This document shows positions 41,268 through 52,665 of a stretch of DNA of 64,000 bases, in pieces; position 1 is the stretch's first letter; the number at the start of each line of letters is the position of its first letter. Made by a program: the position numbers and the translations under genes. Under the pieces are notes generated by a model, which saw nothing but the letters and a program-made list of their open reading frames with translations, searched no databases and was not told the DNA's origin. Source of the DNA: Oenanthe sinensis (Eukaryota > Streptophyta > Magnoliopsida > Apiales > Apiaceae); contig CM053800.1 of NCBI GenBank assembly GCA_028671895.1, positions 24,635,886 to 24,699,885 on the forward strand, read 5' to 3'.

Positions 41268-44200
41268 ATGGCAAACCCAAATTTCACAATTCCCAAGACC
41301 AACTTTGTTAATCTCTCTGCTGATCGAGCAACTGGTAGATTTATTCACTATCAGTTCTGGATTGAATCCCTCAACAACACATCAATCATAAGTCACGCGT
41401 TAACCGCCTCTCCCATCCTGAATGTCGAAGCCCTTCAAGCTGCTTACTCTACACTAGAGATTCAGGGTGGAAAAGCCAATCCAACAGGCCTATCCTTTAC
41501 TATTGGTGGTGTCAAATATGAAGTCAGTCTGCGGAAGTTCAATGAGTTACTCGGGCTTCCTACAGAAGATTATGCTCCGGAACCCACTATGGAGGATATG
41601 TTGCAATTATTCACGGAGATAGGTTGTCGCCCTCCCACGGGTCCTATCAAGGTAATAAAGGTTAACACCGGTATGCTACCAGCTGAGTGGGATTATGTAG
41701 TTCAGGCCATTCAGCGCTGCATGTTCCCAAAGGACAAAGACTACAGGCCAATGAACAACAGCTGCCGGGTAATACTATATGGAGTGGCAAACAACAGGAG
41801 AGTGAATGTAGGCAAACATCTGTTGATTCAGTTGCATGAGAGGTGGGCATTGGAGAAAAATGCATCAAGGAATCCGGAAGATGGTCCAGTCAAATGCTGG
41901 ATGCCAAGATTTCTTCAGATGGTTCTGGATGACGTCCTTTCAGAGGAACACAGAAGAGTATTTCAAGGCTCTGAAAGGATGGCATGTTTTGATATGACTC
42001 TAAAGAGTATCTCCACCATGGAAACCCAGTAAAAGTCAAGACTTTTTGAGTTGCGCCTGACTCCGTACTTCCAGGATCTGCAAGATGAGTATGCTAGGAG
42101 GCATGCTTCTCAGTTTACTGCAGTAGAAGCTGAGAGTAGCGGTAACGAAGCTGAAGGTGGAGATCAAGTGCCTAGAAATTTGGAACAAGCAGGAATGGAT
42201 GTTGACATGGCCGAGGCAAATGTTGCAGAAGCTGGAGCTGACAAGGATGACGATCTTCTTAGTCAGGTACCTATTCTTGCTGATCTTGATCAATCATCAA
42301 TTCAACTTGTTTTCTACAGCCGTGGGCCTGAAAACCCCCAGGCTCTATCCCAGGCTGCAAGCCCTTCTGTTCATAAACGTTCAGCCAGCCCTAAACCTGG
42401 TGATAAAAGGAAGGCAAACTTATCTGAGTCGAGTGATTCGAGTGGAGGGAGTGTAGGAGCTGAGAGAGTAGTCACTTCAGCAGCTCTGCCACCTCCAAAG
42501 AAGCAAAAGGTGGATTCAGACCCAGTGGCAACTACACAACCTGTTAAGGCTAGTTCACCTCTCACAGCCACCACACCTCACGCTGGTGGCTCTCCTCTCC
42601 AAATCATTTCAACACATTCGCACTCGCCTAAGCATGTTGGTGAGAGTCAAGGAGGGGGTCCAGCTCAACAGCCAATAGGAGCTGGCCCTACCTCCCCTGA
42701 GTTGTCCGCTCAGGGCTCTTTGAGCAATTTCTCGGAAGGGGAATGGCAAACTGAGACTAGCACTTCTGATACTAGTATCTCAGGAAGTTTTAATGAGGAA
42801 GAGTCTGTCGAATCCAGTACGGATGACGCTTCCTCATCTAAATCAGAAAACAAGTTGCTCGCAGAGCAGCGACATCTGGTGACTGGTGGGTCTACACCTC
42901 CTGAACAGCCCAGGGAACCAGAAAAGGTTCTAAGTGAACAAGGGGATGACATGGTCATAACGTCATCTCCCGTCGTAGACACAGCGCTTAAAGGCTCAGT
43001 TTCACTGACCGATATCGCCGACCAACTCACCGCTAGTCCCCAGCGATTAGTGGATGAGGCTCTAGTACTGTTAGGCTCTAAACACGAGGGAGAGACAGGG
43101 AGAGTAGATCCCTTCTTTTTAGGGATCTTGAGTGAAACAGAACCCGGCGAGAGTAAACAGTTTAACCCAAGCCAAACACCGTCCCCCAAATTGCAGGATC
43201 TAGTGAAGAAAGTGGAGGCTTTGGAGGCTGGAGTTGCTGGAGTTACTGCTGCTGTCTCTTCTCACTCTGGAAGATTGGAGGTTGGAGCTCAGTTCATGGA
43301 GAACCTCATTGCCGTCCAAAATCAAATGATTGACAAGATAAACAATCTCGGCATGGCACAGGTGGAGGTTGGAAGATCAGTAGATGATGTCACTTATGGC
43401 ATGTCTCAAGTTTGGACGAAGCTCAATGAACTACTTGATGCTGTCTTTGGCCGTAACAGGGCTGGACCTGGTCCTTCAACCGGTGGTGGTGGTGACGATA
43501 ATAATGATGATGATGCTCCTGATGAGGATAACACACCTAAGGGGGAGAAGGAGGATCAGGGTCTGAAAAAGCTGACTAGTAAGGGTCCGGTGATCGAGTC
43601 CTCAAACAAATCTGGTGAAAAGGTGGAGGAGGCTCAACCGGCTCTTAAGGACAAAGGCAAGCAGAAGATGGTAGTTGAAGAAGAAGCTGAGAAAGAAACA
43701 CCTCTTGTCGATGCATTTATGGGAGACTTTATTGAAGATTCTGATGATGACGAGATGGATGTAGAAGCCTTAGTGGCAAGGAGGTCGAGACTCGAGCAAC
43801 GGGCAAGAGAATGGGAACAAGAAAGAGGTCTAAATCCTGGCGGATCTGGCGCAGGAGTTGCAGGTGATGCAGGAGACCACTCGGTTGCTGACGAGCATGT
43901 CCCAGAAGAAAAAGTTGATGAAGCGGAGATGCAAGGAGAGATTTTCAGAGAAGCCAGAGAAAGAGTAAATGAAGAAGTACTACAAGGGATAGTTGAAAAA
44001 GAACTAATGGCAAAGGAGAAGAGAGCGGCTCAGAAAACTCAGCATGAGTTTGAAATGAAAAAGATCAATGATCCTAAGGTCCAGGCTGACATAAGGAGGG
44101 AAGGTCCCGAGTGGGACAAGGCTAGAGAAGCCTTAGCTGGACCAAGAGCCTATGCTCATGACTCAGGAAGACTGAGCTTTCTTCTTCATAAGCTAGAAAA

Positions 44201-45407
44201 TCTAAACCCTGGGCTGCTGAATTATCTAAATTGCATAAGACAGGGATGCACCTCCGTACAAGTCATATTCAAGGAGAAGGCATGGAATCTGATGATCACT
44301 TGGACACCCATAACAAAAATCGGGCCGTGTATGGTCGATGAAGCTTTCTTCCATGAAAGGGGTGCAAGTGAACTGGTAGAATTCGCTCACAAGGTAGACA
44401 CCTCTGTCAAGACTGGAGTGCTGTTTAAGGAGAAGTTGTTGAAGATGGCTGAAGACAGAGGGGTTGACATTATTCTAAATCCCTACCAGATCAGATATGT
44501 CCATGACAAAGTCTTGAGGATCGTAAATCTGCATGACTCGAAACTAACTCTGAGCGGAAATATGCTGAAGGCAGTTGCAAAGCTAGTCCTCTCTAAGGGT
44601 TTTCTAACAAAGGAAAAGAAGCTGGTGGCTAAGGACTTGGAGAAGCTAATAAGAAGGCAAGACGCTCGATACAAGTTGCTTGAAGCTACACTACCAGTGG
44701 TTAAGAAGGAACCTGAAGACTATGCATTCGAGCAGCAAGACGAGGCAATAAGGGAACATGTGCAGAGATACGGAGATCCAAGAATAGACATTCCAGAAGA
44801 AGGGGAAATAAGGAAGAAAGCTAGAGCAGTGGCTGGTGCAAATGTCAAGTTTGTCAAGAGCAAAGCTGAGAATGAGAATGATCTGCTGATCTATACAGAC
44901 AAGCATAAGGTGGAAACCATCATTGAAATCAAGTACGACATCTTTGCAGAACACAGGCATGAAACACTGTGTATTATAAGGGAATTGATTGAGGAGATGG
45001 ATGATGTTGACGAGTTTGATCAGGATTATCTGAGGGTCACGTTTGATAACTTCTGTAAGAGAAGACAACAGCTTGATATTCAGAGGCTACAGTAATGCAC
45101 CACCGCTATTGTCATTGGATACCCTAAGCAGCTGGTTATAAGGAAGAAAGGGGAAAAGGGGTACCCTGACAAAGTCACAAAGATGAGGTTTGAAGACATT
45201 CCCACGAAGCTTACCACTCGCAGCATGGTTGAAAGGTGGTTGAGGTTGTTTCGAAATTACAAGATCAGAAATCATGTAGAAGCAGAAGGACTTAATCTTC
45301 TCAAGAAAAGAATGGACGAAGTCTGCGACCCTGAGTTCATGAAGAAAGAAAAAGCAGCCAAGAAGAAAGCTCGTGAGGAAGAGGAGCGCAAGAAATCAAA
45401 GTGTTAA
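41268..45407 (+). pseudogene. ORF3 of element C, with two in-frame stops
   Basis: The frame starts at ATG 41268 (MANPNFTIPKTNF) and stays in one frame for 1380 codons to TAA 45405, broken by TAA at 42030-42032 and 45093-45095. The N-terminal domain (about 1-235) matches B and A (LSFTIGGVKYEVSLRKFNEL, AEWDYVVQAIQRCMF, YGVANNRRVNVGK). Then come a Ser/Pro-rich region, a coiled coil (about 640-730), an Asp-rich part, a PPT-like motif at 43536-43550, a charged helix and a C-terminal domain (about 950-1130) like B's, and about 200 more residues that B lacks, rich in Lys/Arg at the end. No signal peptide or membrane segment is seen. Confidence 0.85.
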
Positions 45408-45857
45408 TGTATTATGCTTGTAATGTTTCTTTGCGTTGTAATTTGTTTTCTTGTTTTCCTGCATTGTAAAAATATATTATCCGTTTTCTTGTGTAGTGTA
45501 AGGTAGAAGTTAGTTAGCTAAGTGTCTTGAAACTGGTTTATATCAGGCGTCAATTATTTCGCGAAGTTCGGCGGTGGTAATACTGCTAAAAGGACTTCAG
45601 AAGGATAATTGAAGATTGAGTGGACCGTGCTCTTAAAGTACTTAGAGAAAATCTCTAGAAGAGCATGAAGCCATTTAATCGAGCCAACAGGTGTCCAATT
45701 TTGGCACTTGAAGTATCAGTAATAGACATGAAGTTAATTAATCAAGCCAAGCATTATGTAAGTTGACATGATCTTTTATGAATGTTATTTTATCTTTTTC
45801 AGTCCCTGGTTAGTTGAGTTATCCTCATTGTGAATTTGGTTGTCATTGTTAGACAAT

Positions 45858-45872
45858 CAAATAGGGGGAGAT
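45858..45872 (+). other. Element C polypurine tract
   Basis: CAAATAGGGGGAGAT immediately precedes the 3' LTR. The stretch 45408-45857 is the 3' untranslated region; I see no gene in it. Confidence 0.92.
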
Positions 45873-47126
45873 TGAAAGGCAAAGGTGTACTAACTTGTAA
45901 CACTTAATTACTATGTAACTCAACTAAGTAAAAGATAAAACAATAGCAAAATAAGAGAAACCGAAGAAGCACATGGAATCAATCAACTGAAGATATGGTA
46001 ATGATACTTGGTAACTACAAGTAACTGATTTGGTTAATCAAGGATGCATAAGTGAGAAGAAGTTCAATCTGAGTATTGCTCATGCCCTAACTTATCTAAT
46101 GGAGAATCAAATTAATGTCAAAGAAGTATCAAGAAGACCAAAGTGATTTCATGTAATGTATATCAACATCTGGATAATGTAAAGGTTAATCAACAAATGA
46201 GAACTGACATTCAGAAGCAAGAACCCCTACAAGACTAGTCACTTATGAACCAGACCATTGCATCAAGTGTCAGGACATTGGAGGCAAGTTCATGTCAGTA
46301 ATAGAAGATCTCATTTGAATTGAGTGAGGAAAAGAAATTGAAGAAGCTAGGGAAACTTGCTCATAAAGGTTAATCCTCAATTAGTCACTAAAGAAGGTCA
46401 ACATTGGATGTGTGCATATTTGCTAAGGCAAATGTCGATCCACAGCAGATCGAGATGCGGATCGAGATTTACAATTGAAGTAAAATATTGCAAAGGCAAA
46501 TCTCGATCCACGGCAGATCGAGATCGAGATCTTCATAGATCGAGATCGAGATTCTCCCAGATCGAGATCGAGATCTTCATAGATCGAGATCGAGATTCTC
46601 CCAGATCGAGATCGAGATTTTCACAGATCGAGATCGAGATGGGTCCAGGCAAAGATCGAGATGCGGGTAGAAATGTAATATTTAATGTTCAAGGGACAAG
46701 TGGCTTATTGTGAACGGTTGATCCAGAGTTGTTGTTAAAGTACTTTTTGTTGTCAAAATCCTGATTGGGCCACGTACACAAAAAGGACAAGATCAAGACT
46801 ACATGACATTATAAAAGCAGCACTTTGTTTTTATTTAGCAGTAACTTGTATCTCTGTATTTTCAACGATAATTTTTTAAGAGAGAGCATTTACTGTAAAA
46901 CAAAAAGTGAGAGAGAGGATCAGTTGAATCTAGCTTTAATTGTTGTATTTATTGTTCAACTGATCATGATGCTTTTATGAATGTTGTAGCAAATCCATCA
47001 ATGAATATAATGATATATTCTTGAAATTCTGTGTCATCATTTATTACCTGCATATTGTTTATTCTCTCATAAATTTTAAACAGTTGTATTCACCCCCCCC
47101 CCCTCTACAACACTTTGGACCTAACA
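45873..47126 (+). repeat. Element C 3' LTR
   Basis: The 1254 bp LTR is 38 bp longer than the 5' LTR, mainly through one extra ATCGAGATC unit at about 46560-46600 and a longer C-run at about 47093-47103. Substitutions seen: three (near 45951, 46678 and 46942). ACGGA follows. Confidence 0.96.
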
Positions 47127-47131
47127 ACGGA

Positions 47132-47990
47132 TGACACAGTCTTTTGTACCTGCAAGAAAGATCACCATAGCCCCTTCAAGAGAGGTCACTGGTGGTGCAA
47201 TGGGGTTTCGTAAATCCCCGTCCTTAATTGAATCCATTAAAATATTTGACTTTGAAAACTGAATTGCTTCAGAAATAGATTCAATGAGTTGCTGATCATC
47301 TAAGATGATCTATTCCTTTAGGAATCCAGATATGTTCCATCTAGGGAGGGAGACAAGGATCTATAATGTAGCAAATGATCCAAGTTTCCTCCTGACACCT
47401 GTGAAGGCATGTTGATTCAGTCAGAATCTCAATCATTCTTCCTTCCTTGATATGGAAGTTTAGAATAATTGCTTCCGTCAATTCATCCTTAGTGTGTGAC
47501 AATCCTTACAGTGCATTTGAATATATACATTTATGGTTTGCAGTGTTTGAGAGTGTCCAGATGAAGTTGACTCTTTACAAATGGCCTTGGCTGACATGCC
47601 GAATTCAATAAACTCATCATATTAAGATGAAGAACCTAGTAACAGTTTTGCCATTTGTAAATCTATACCCTTTTGGGAGGATATAAATTAGTTAGCAGTT
47701 GTCTTGGTTTCAATTTCATATTCTAACTAGAGGCAGAGCTGCTGGAACACTCATAGATACTTCTCTTTTCTAGTGCACTAGATGCACTTACTCTCTCACC
47801 CTCTTTAGTTTATCAAACTTTTCTTTTCAGGGGTTTAGTAGATGAAGTTGTATCTGTTTGAGTGTTTGTGGTTTTATGATCTGTGTTAGAGAATGTATGT
47901 TTTCAATCCCTTGATCTCGTCCTATAGCCACTGAGGGCTCAATATATCAATTGTAATATTTTTATATCAATTGATTAGAGAATATATCAA
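47132..47990 (-). pseudogene. Element D ORF3, N-terminal/middle remnant
   Basis: On the minus strand 47310-47132 gives an open stretch (SISEAIQFSKSNILMDSIKD, SLEGAMVIFLAGTKD) whose end resembles the KAIVVFTGTASG part of B's ORF3, in the right place relative to the C-terminal remnant beyond element C. Further up (47310-47990) only scattered coding-like text remains with many stops. Assignment beyond 47310 rests mainly on position. Confidence 0.45.
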
Positions 47991-48609
47991 GATCGAGATT
48001 ACCTGCTTTTACCTTGAGTCGATTGCTCCTGTTCGGCAGGACACAGATAGGCTTTTATTATTAGTGATTTTGAGATAAACAATATATATATATTATCACT
48101 AACAACAAAAATCACAATTAATTGCAATGAAATAATAACAAATTATCAATACATGATAATTAATAATAATTTCAAAAAGCAAGTAATTATACTCATAATA
48201 TCTCATCGTATTAAGATTCTGAAACTAATAAACATTTAATTGTTTCAATTCATAATTTTAATAAGATAAAATATCATCGCTAAATACTAAATAATCATAG
48301 GAATGAAAATTAGCACTTAACTTCATACATTATATCTAATAATTGTTACTCAAACATATGACAATTATACTCATAACAATTATCAGTGATATATGTAAGC
48401 TCGAGAAAATAAATGTAAAGAAATTCACAAGTCCTTTAAATATTGACATTTAATACTTATGATTCTTAGAACAATTTCTCGTAGAAATAAAAATAACTAT
48501 AAAATAAAAATAAAAATAAACTTACACACATATATATAGAAATAATGATACTAAAAGTTTGAAAATAAAAACAATATGTACCGATTGTTGAAAAACAAAA
48601 ATAATAAAG

Positions 48610-48640
<31 letters not shown>
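47991..48640 (-). other. Element D spacer, part beyond element E
   Basis: AT-rich, non-coding. It corresponds by position to the pol-ORF3 spacer of D, together with 52107-52665 on the other side of element E. I do not see the CGGGGAGACTTT motif of D's LTR in it. It ends in a (TA)n run (about 48614-48640) into which element E inserted. Confidence 0.5.
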
Positions 48641-48842
48641 GGGGCCTGATCCTTGGCAATCATTTGCCAAATAAGGATCAGGCAACAAATGGTGTCCCAG
48701 CCGTTGGATCACGGCTGGGACGGCCAGGATTAAAAAAAAAAATGACGGGCCGCGGTTATTAACAGCGGCTCGATACGGGCCGCGATTATTAACCGCGGCA
48801 CGCCGCGGTTTTTAACAGCGGCTCGCTCATGTTCGAACAGAT
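48641..48842 (+). repeat. Element E left terminal inverted repeat, built of hairpins
   Basis: It starts GGGGCCTGATCC. Successive palindromes: 48644-48683 (GCCTGATCCTT paired with AAGGATCAGGC), 48694-48721 (GTCCCAGCCGT paired with ACGGCTGGGAC, perfect 11 bp stem), then GC-rich CCGCGG...CCGCGG hairpins at about 48748-48825. An A-run separates the two groups. GC content is far above the surroundings. Confidence 0.95.
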
Positions 48843-48974
48843 TTATACACAGCTTTCCCTTTTCCCCAAGTTGGCAACATATCTCAAATTTGTGCTGTTT
48901 TCTGGAGCTTTTTCTGGCGATTTTTGCAAGATCTTGAAAAAAGGTATCATTTTTGTTTATAAATCTTGTCCATT

Positions 48975-50738
48975 ATGGCCGATAAATTGTTTAAACGAAT
49001 TTTTAGTTCCAAAAAGAGCCATGTTAAAGAGAAGGAAAAGGATAATGCAATAAATTTAGATGATATTATGTATGATACTATGTATGATTTTAAGAATGAT
49101 GAATTTGAAAAAATTTATGAAAAAAAAGAGGAATGTATTAATGTTATTGGTGATGATGAAGATGAGGATGTGAAAAATGTTGATGAAAATGAAAATGAAA
49201 ATGAAAATGAAGAATATGTTGATCTTGATATTGATGAGGATGAAGATATATATGAGAATAGGGAATGTTCATTTAGTGATGATGTTAATGTCCCCTATTT
49301 GAATCAAAAATTTGATAGTTTAGTAGAGGCGGAAATTTTTTTTAGGGCTTATGCTTTAAGAAATGGCTTTGCTATTAAGATTCAAACTACACAAAGGCGT
49401 GTCAAAAGTAAGGAAATATATGCACGATTGTTTGTGTGTAGACTATCGGGTTTTAATGTTAATGAAAAAAACAATTATGGAGACCATAATAATTTTGGAA
49501 GTAGTAGTAAGGGCAAGGGTAAAAGACTTAGAGATTGTCTTCCTAGAAGTGGTTGCAAAGTACGAATGAATGTGATTTATCGGATGAAAATAAGTCGGTG
49601 GGAGATAAGTAGTCTTGAATTGGAACACAATCACGGAATTGTTACTCCTAATAAGATGAACTTGGTACAACGAGAAAGGCATGTGACCGATGTTGCAAGG
49701 AATATAATAAAAACACTTACTGGTTCCGGGATTCAAGCTAAACAAGTGATGAATGTATTTGGTAATATGACCGGTGGAGGTGTTGAGAAGGTACCATTTG
49801 GAAGCTCTCAGGTGAGAAATGTGATACGTGATAATAGGAATAAAAACTTGGAAAGTAGTGATGCTCAAGCAGCTTTGGATTTGTTGAATGTGTTAAAGGA
49901 AGAGAGCGGCGGTAAATTCTTTGTTAAGACACGTGTTGATGATGAGCAACGGCTAGAATGTCTTGTATGGGTTGACCCTCGATGTTTAATGGCGTACCAT
50001 AATTTTGGTGATGTAGTGGCATTTGACACTACATATAGGACGAATAGGTATGCTATGCCATTTGTGCCTTTTACTGGAGTCAATCATCATTATCAATCGG
50101 TGATATTTGGTTTTGCACTAATGCGAGATGAGAAGGAAACCACTTTTCAATAGGTTTTAAGTGCTTGGCTAGAAGCAGTGGGTTACAAGTATCCCTTGAC
50201 TATTATTACGGATCAAGATCAAGCCATGGCCGGAGCTATTGCATCCGAACTTCCTCACTCAACTCATTTGTTGTGTTCGTGGCACATTAGTAACAAGTTC
50301 CCTGAAAAACTTTCCCATTACTATTCTACCTATCCGGAATTCAAAGTTGACTTTAATGATTGTATTTATAATTCTTTGACTGAAGATATTTTTGAGGAAA
50401 GGTGGGTGTCTTTGATTGAGAAGTATCATTTGGAAGATCATCCATGGTTACAAAGTTTATATGAGTTGAAGGAAAAATGGATTATTGCATACACACTAAA
50501 CATATTTTCAGCGGGTCAGAACACAACGTCCAGAAGTGAGGGGATGAATTCGTTCTTTGATAGTTATGTGAGTTCTGCTACTGGGATGAAAGAATTCATC
50601 GAGAATGCTCAAAAAGCCATTGCAAGACAATTTATGCGTGAGAAAGAAGAAGATTTTGAAACCAAACATAAAAAACGTTCTATGAGGATGAACACCGCTT
50701 TGGAGTATCATGCTTCCAAGATTTACACAAAGGAGATG
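48975..50738 (+). pseudogene. MULE transposase (FAR1-like), one stop, C-terminus missing
   Basis: The ATG at 48975 (MADKLFKRIF) is chosen because the more upstream opening is a TTG. An acidic N-terminus is followed by a FAR1-type DNA-binding region (SLVEAEIFFRAYALRNGFAI, then a conserved Cys/His pattern ending LEHNHG) and the MULE catalytic domain: Asp351 in FDTTY, Asp413 in TDQD, Glu522 in SEGMNSFF, plus LCSWHI. A TAG at 50151-50153 (codon 393) interrupts the otherwise open frame. After SKIYTKEM (about 50738) homology stops and the sequence becomes the antisense PMD gene, so the C-terminal SWIM zinc finger expected of these proteins is absent. Non-autonomous unless helped in trans. Confidence 0.88.
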
Positions 50739-51259
50739 TTATCCTTCTCCGGTTTCCTACGACCGTACCTCTCAAATAACCAACTCAGCTTGATCTTGTT
50801 CCTCCAACAGGCCTCATTTACCTCATCCTCGGTCAAAGGCTCAAACCAGTTCTCAGCAAAAAAATTCTTCTTCTTATCTATAGCCCCACATGTAAGAGGC
50901 TCCCCAAATACAGGCAACCCAAGAATATACCCCACATCTTCCAAAGTAACTGTCATCTCCCCGGGCCTCATAAAAAAGGTGTTGGTCTCAGGCCTCCACC
51001 TCTCAACCAATGCAGATATACGCCTCTGATCAGTCTGCAACAGAACATGAGGATTGGCAAATATGCCAAATCCAACCATATGCAACAGCTCCCTCTGTGC
51101 TCTGCGAAGCTTCCACTCCCTCATGTTACGATTCCCACAATAAGTCTCCAACTCCTCTCGCTCAACACCCTCCCAAACATCCTCAGTAACATGGTACCTA
51201 TTATCCCAAATAACAGCCCTGTTAGCCGGTCCAGGTATTATATCATCCATATTATCCAT
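50723..51259 (-). CDS. Plant mobile domain (PMD) protein, C-terminally truncated, carried by the MULE
   Basis: The first ATG in the frame is at 51259 (MDNMDDIIPGPANR); a longer opening to 51292 uses GTG. The roughly 178 codons carry the PMD signature: RRISALVERWRPETNTF, then GEMTVTLEDVGYILGLPVFG and a WLFERYG end. PMD proteins (MAIN/MAIL family) act in plant gene silencing and the domain is also known from transposons. The last five codons and the stop fall in antisense transposase sequence, so the C-terminal half was lost in the same junction (about 50735) that truncated the transposase. It is convergent with the transposase. Whether it is expressed is unknown. Confidence 0.82.
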   Translation of the reverse strand: MDNMDDIIPGPANRAVIWDNRYHVTEDVWEGVEREELETYCGNRNMREWKLRRAQRELLHMVGFGIFANPHVLLQTDQRRISALVERWRPETNTFFMRPGEMTVTLEDVGYILGLPVFGEPLTCGAIDKKKNFFAENWFEPLTEDEVNEACWRNKIKLSWLFERYGRRKPEKDNISFV

Positions 51260-51292
51260 CCCTAAAAACAATCCAATATAATTCGTCAACAC

Positions 51293-51903
51293 AATATCAA
51301 TTTTAATCCCCTAAATTCACATAACCAATATCCAATAATCATCCAAATTATTTTTCTAAATTAAGCATCACAACTATCAAAATAATTTGAAATAAAACAA
51401 CTCCATAACACATAACCAAATTATTCTCAATTATTTTTCCAAATTAATTTAAATATTATTTAAAATATTACCTAATTATTCTCAATTATTTATCCAAATT
51501 ATCCAAACTAATCAACAATATTTTCTAAATATATTTGATTTATTTTAAACCCTAATTCAAATTTCAAACCCAAGATTGACACAAACTATCACAATCAATC
51601 ATTATAAAATCATATCAACCACGTATACGCATGAATCAATCATAGTAAACATGTATATATACGCAAATCACAAAAACTCAATTGAATGTTCAAGGCCTTC
51701 AATCGAAATTGCATAAATGGGATGAAAAAAATGAACCTGTAAAATGCTTTGTAAACTGAGCTTCAATCGAGAGATGTTGACAATTGAACCTTCACTTTTG
51801 GGGCTTTAGGATGCGAATTTAGGGCTAGGGTTCTTCAGAATTTAGGGTTTTTTAACAGTTATTTTGTGATGTATGTGTACTGTGTATAACAGGTTCGTGC
51901 ACG
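51293..51903 (-). promoter_or_regulatory. Probable 5' untranslated and promoter region of the PMD gene
   Basis: Non-coding, AT-rich. Read on the minus strand it holds AACCCTAAATTC and AACCCTAGCCCTAAATTC-like text near 51855-51805, a telo-box-like sequence common in plant 5' regions, and lies between the TIR and the PMD start. An intron in the leader is possible but cannot be placed with confidence. Confidence 0.4.

Positions 51904-52665
<762 letters not shown>

Larger units (their letters stand above)
32582..47126 (+). mobile_element. Element C: nearly intact Sirevirus-type Ty1/copia retrotransposon
   Basis: The 14,545 bp element has LTRs of 1216 and 1254 bp, a PBS, gag, pol, ORF3, a PPT and a perfect TSD. 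The LTRs differ by about three substitutions, one repeat unit and C-run length. Pol is fully open; gag has one and ORF3 two in-frame TAA codons. It inserted into D's ORF3. Confidence 0.96.

Noticed and set aside
42036..42293. Antisense ORFs inside element C ORF3 (also 42710-43189 and 44691-45068)
   Set aside because: Opposite a long coding frame with homologues in A and B; no independent support.
47132..47990. A host exon between element C and the MULE
   Set aside because: Its best-read part resembles ORF3 of element B and it sits exactly where D's ORF3 should be; no exon structure is seen.
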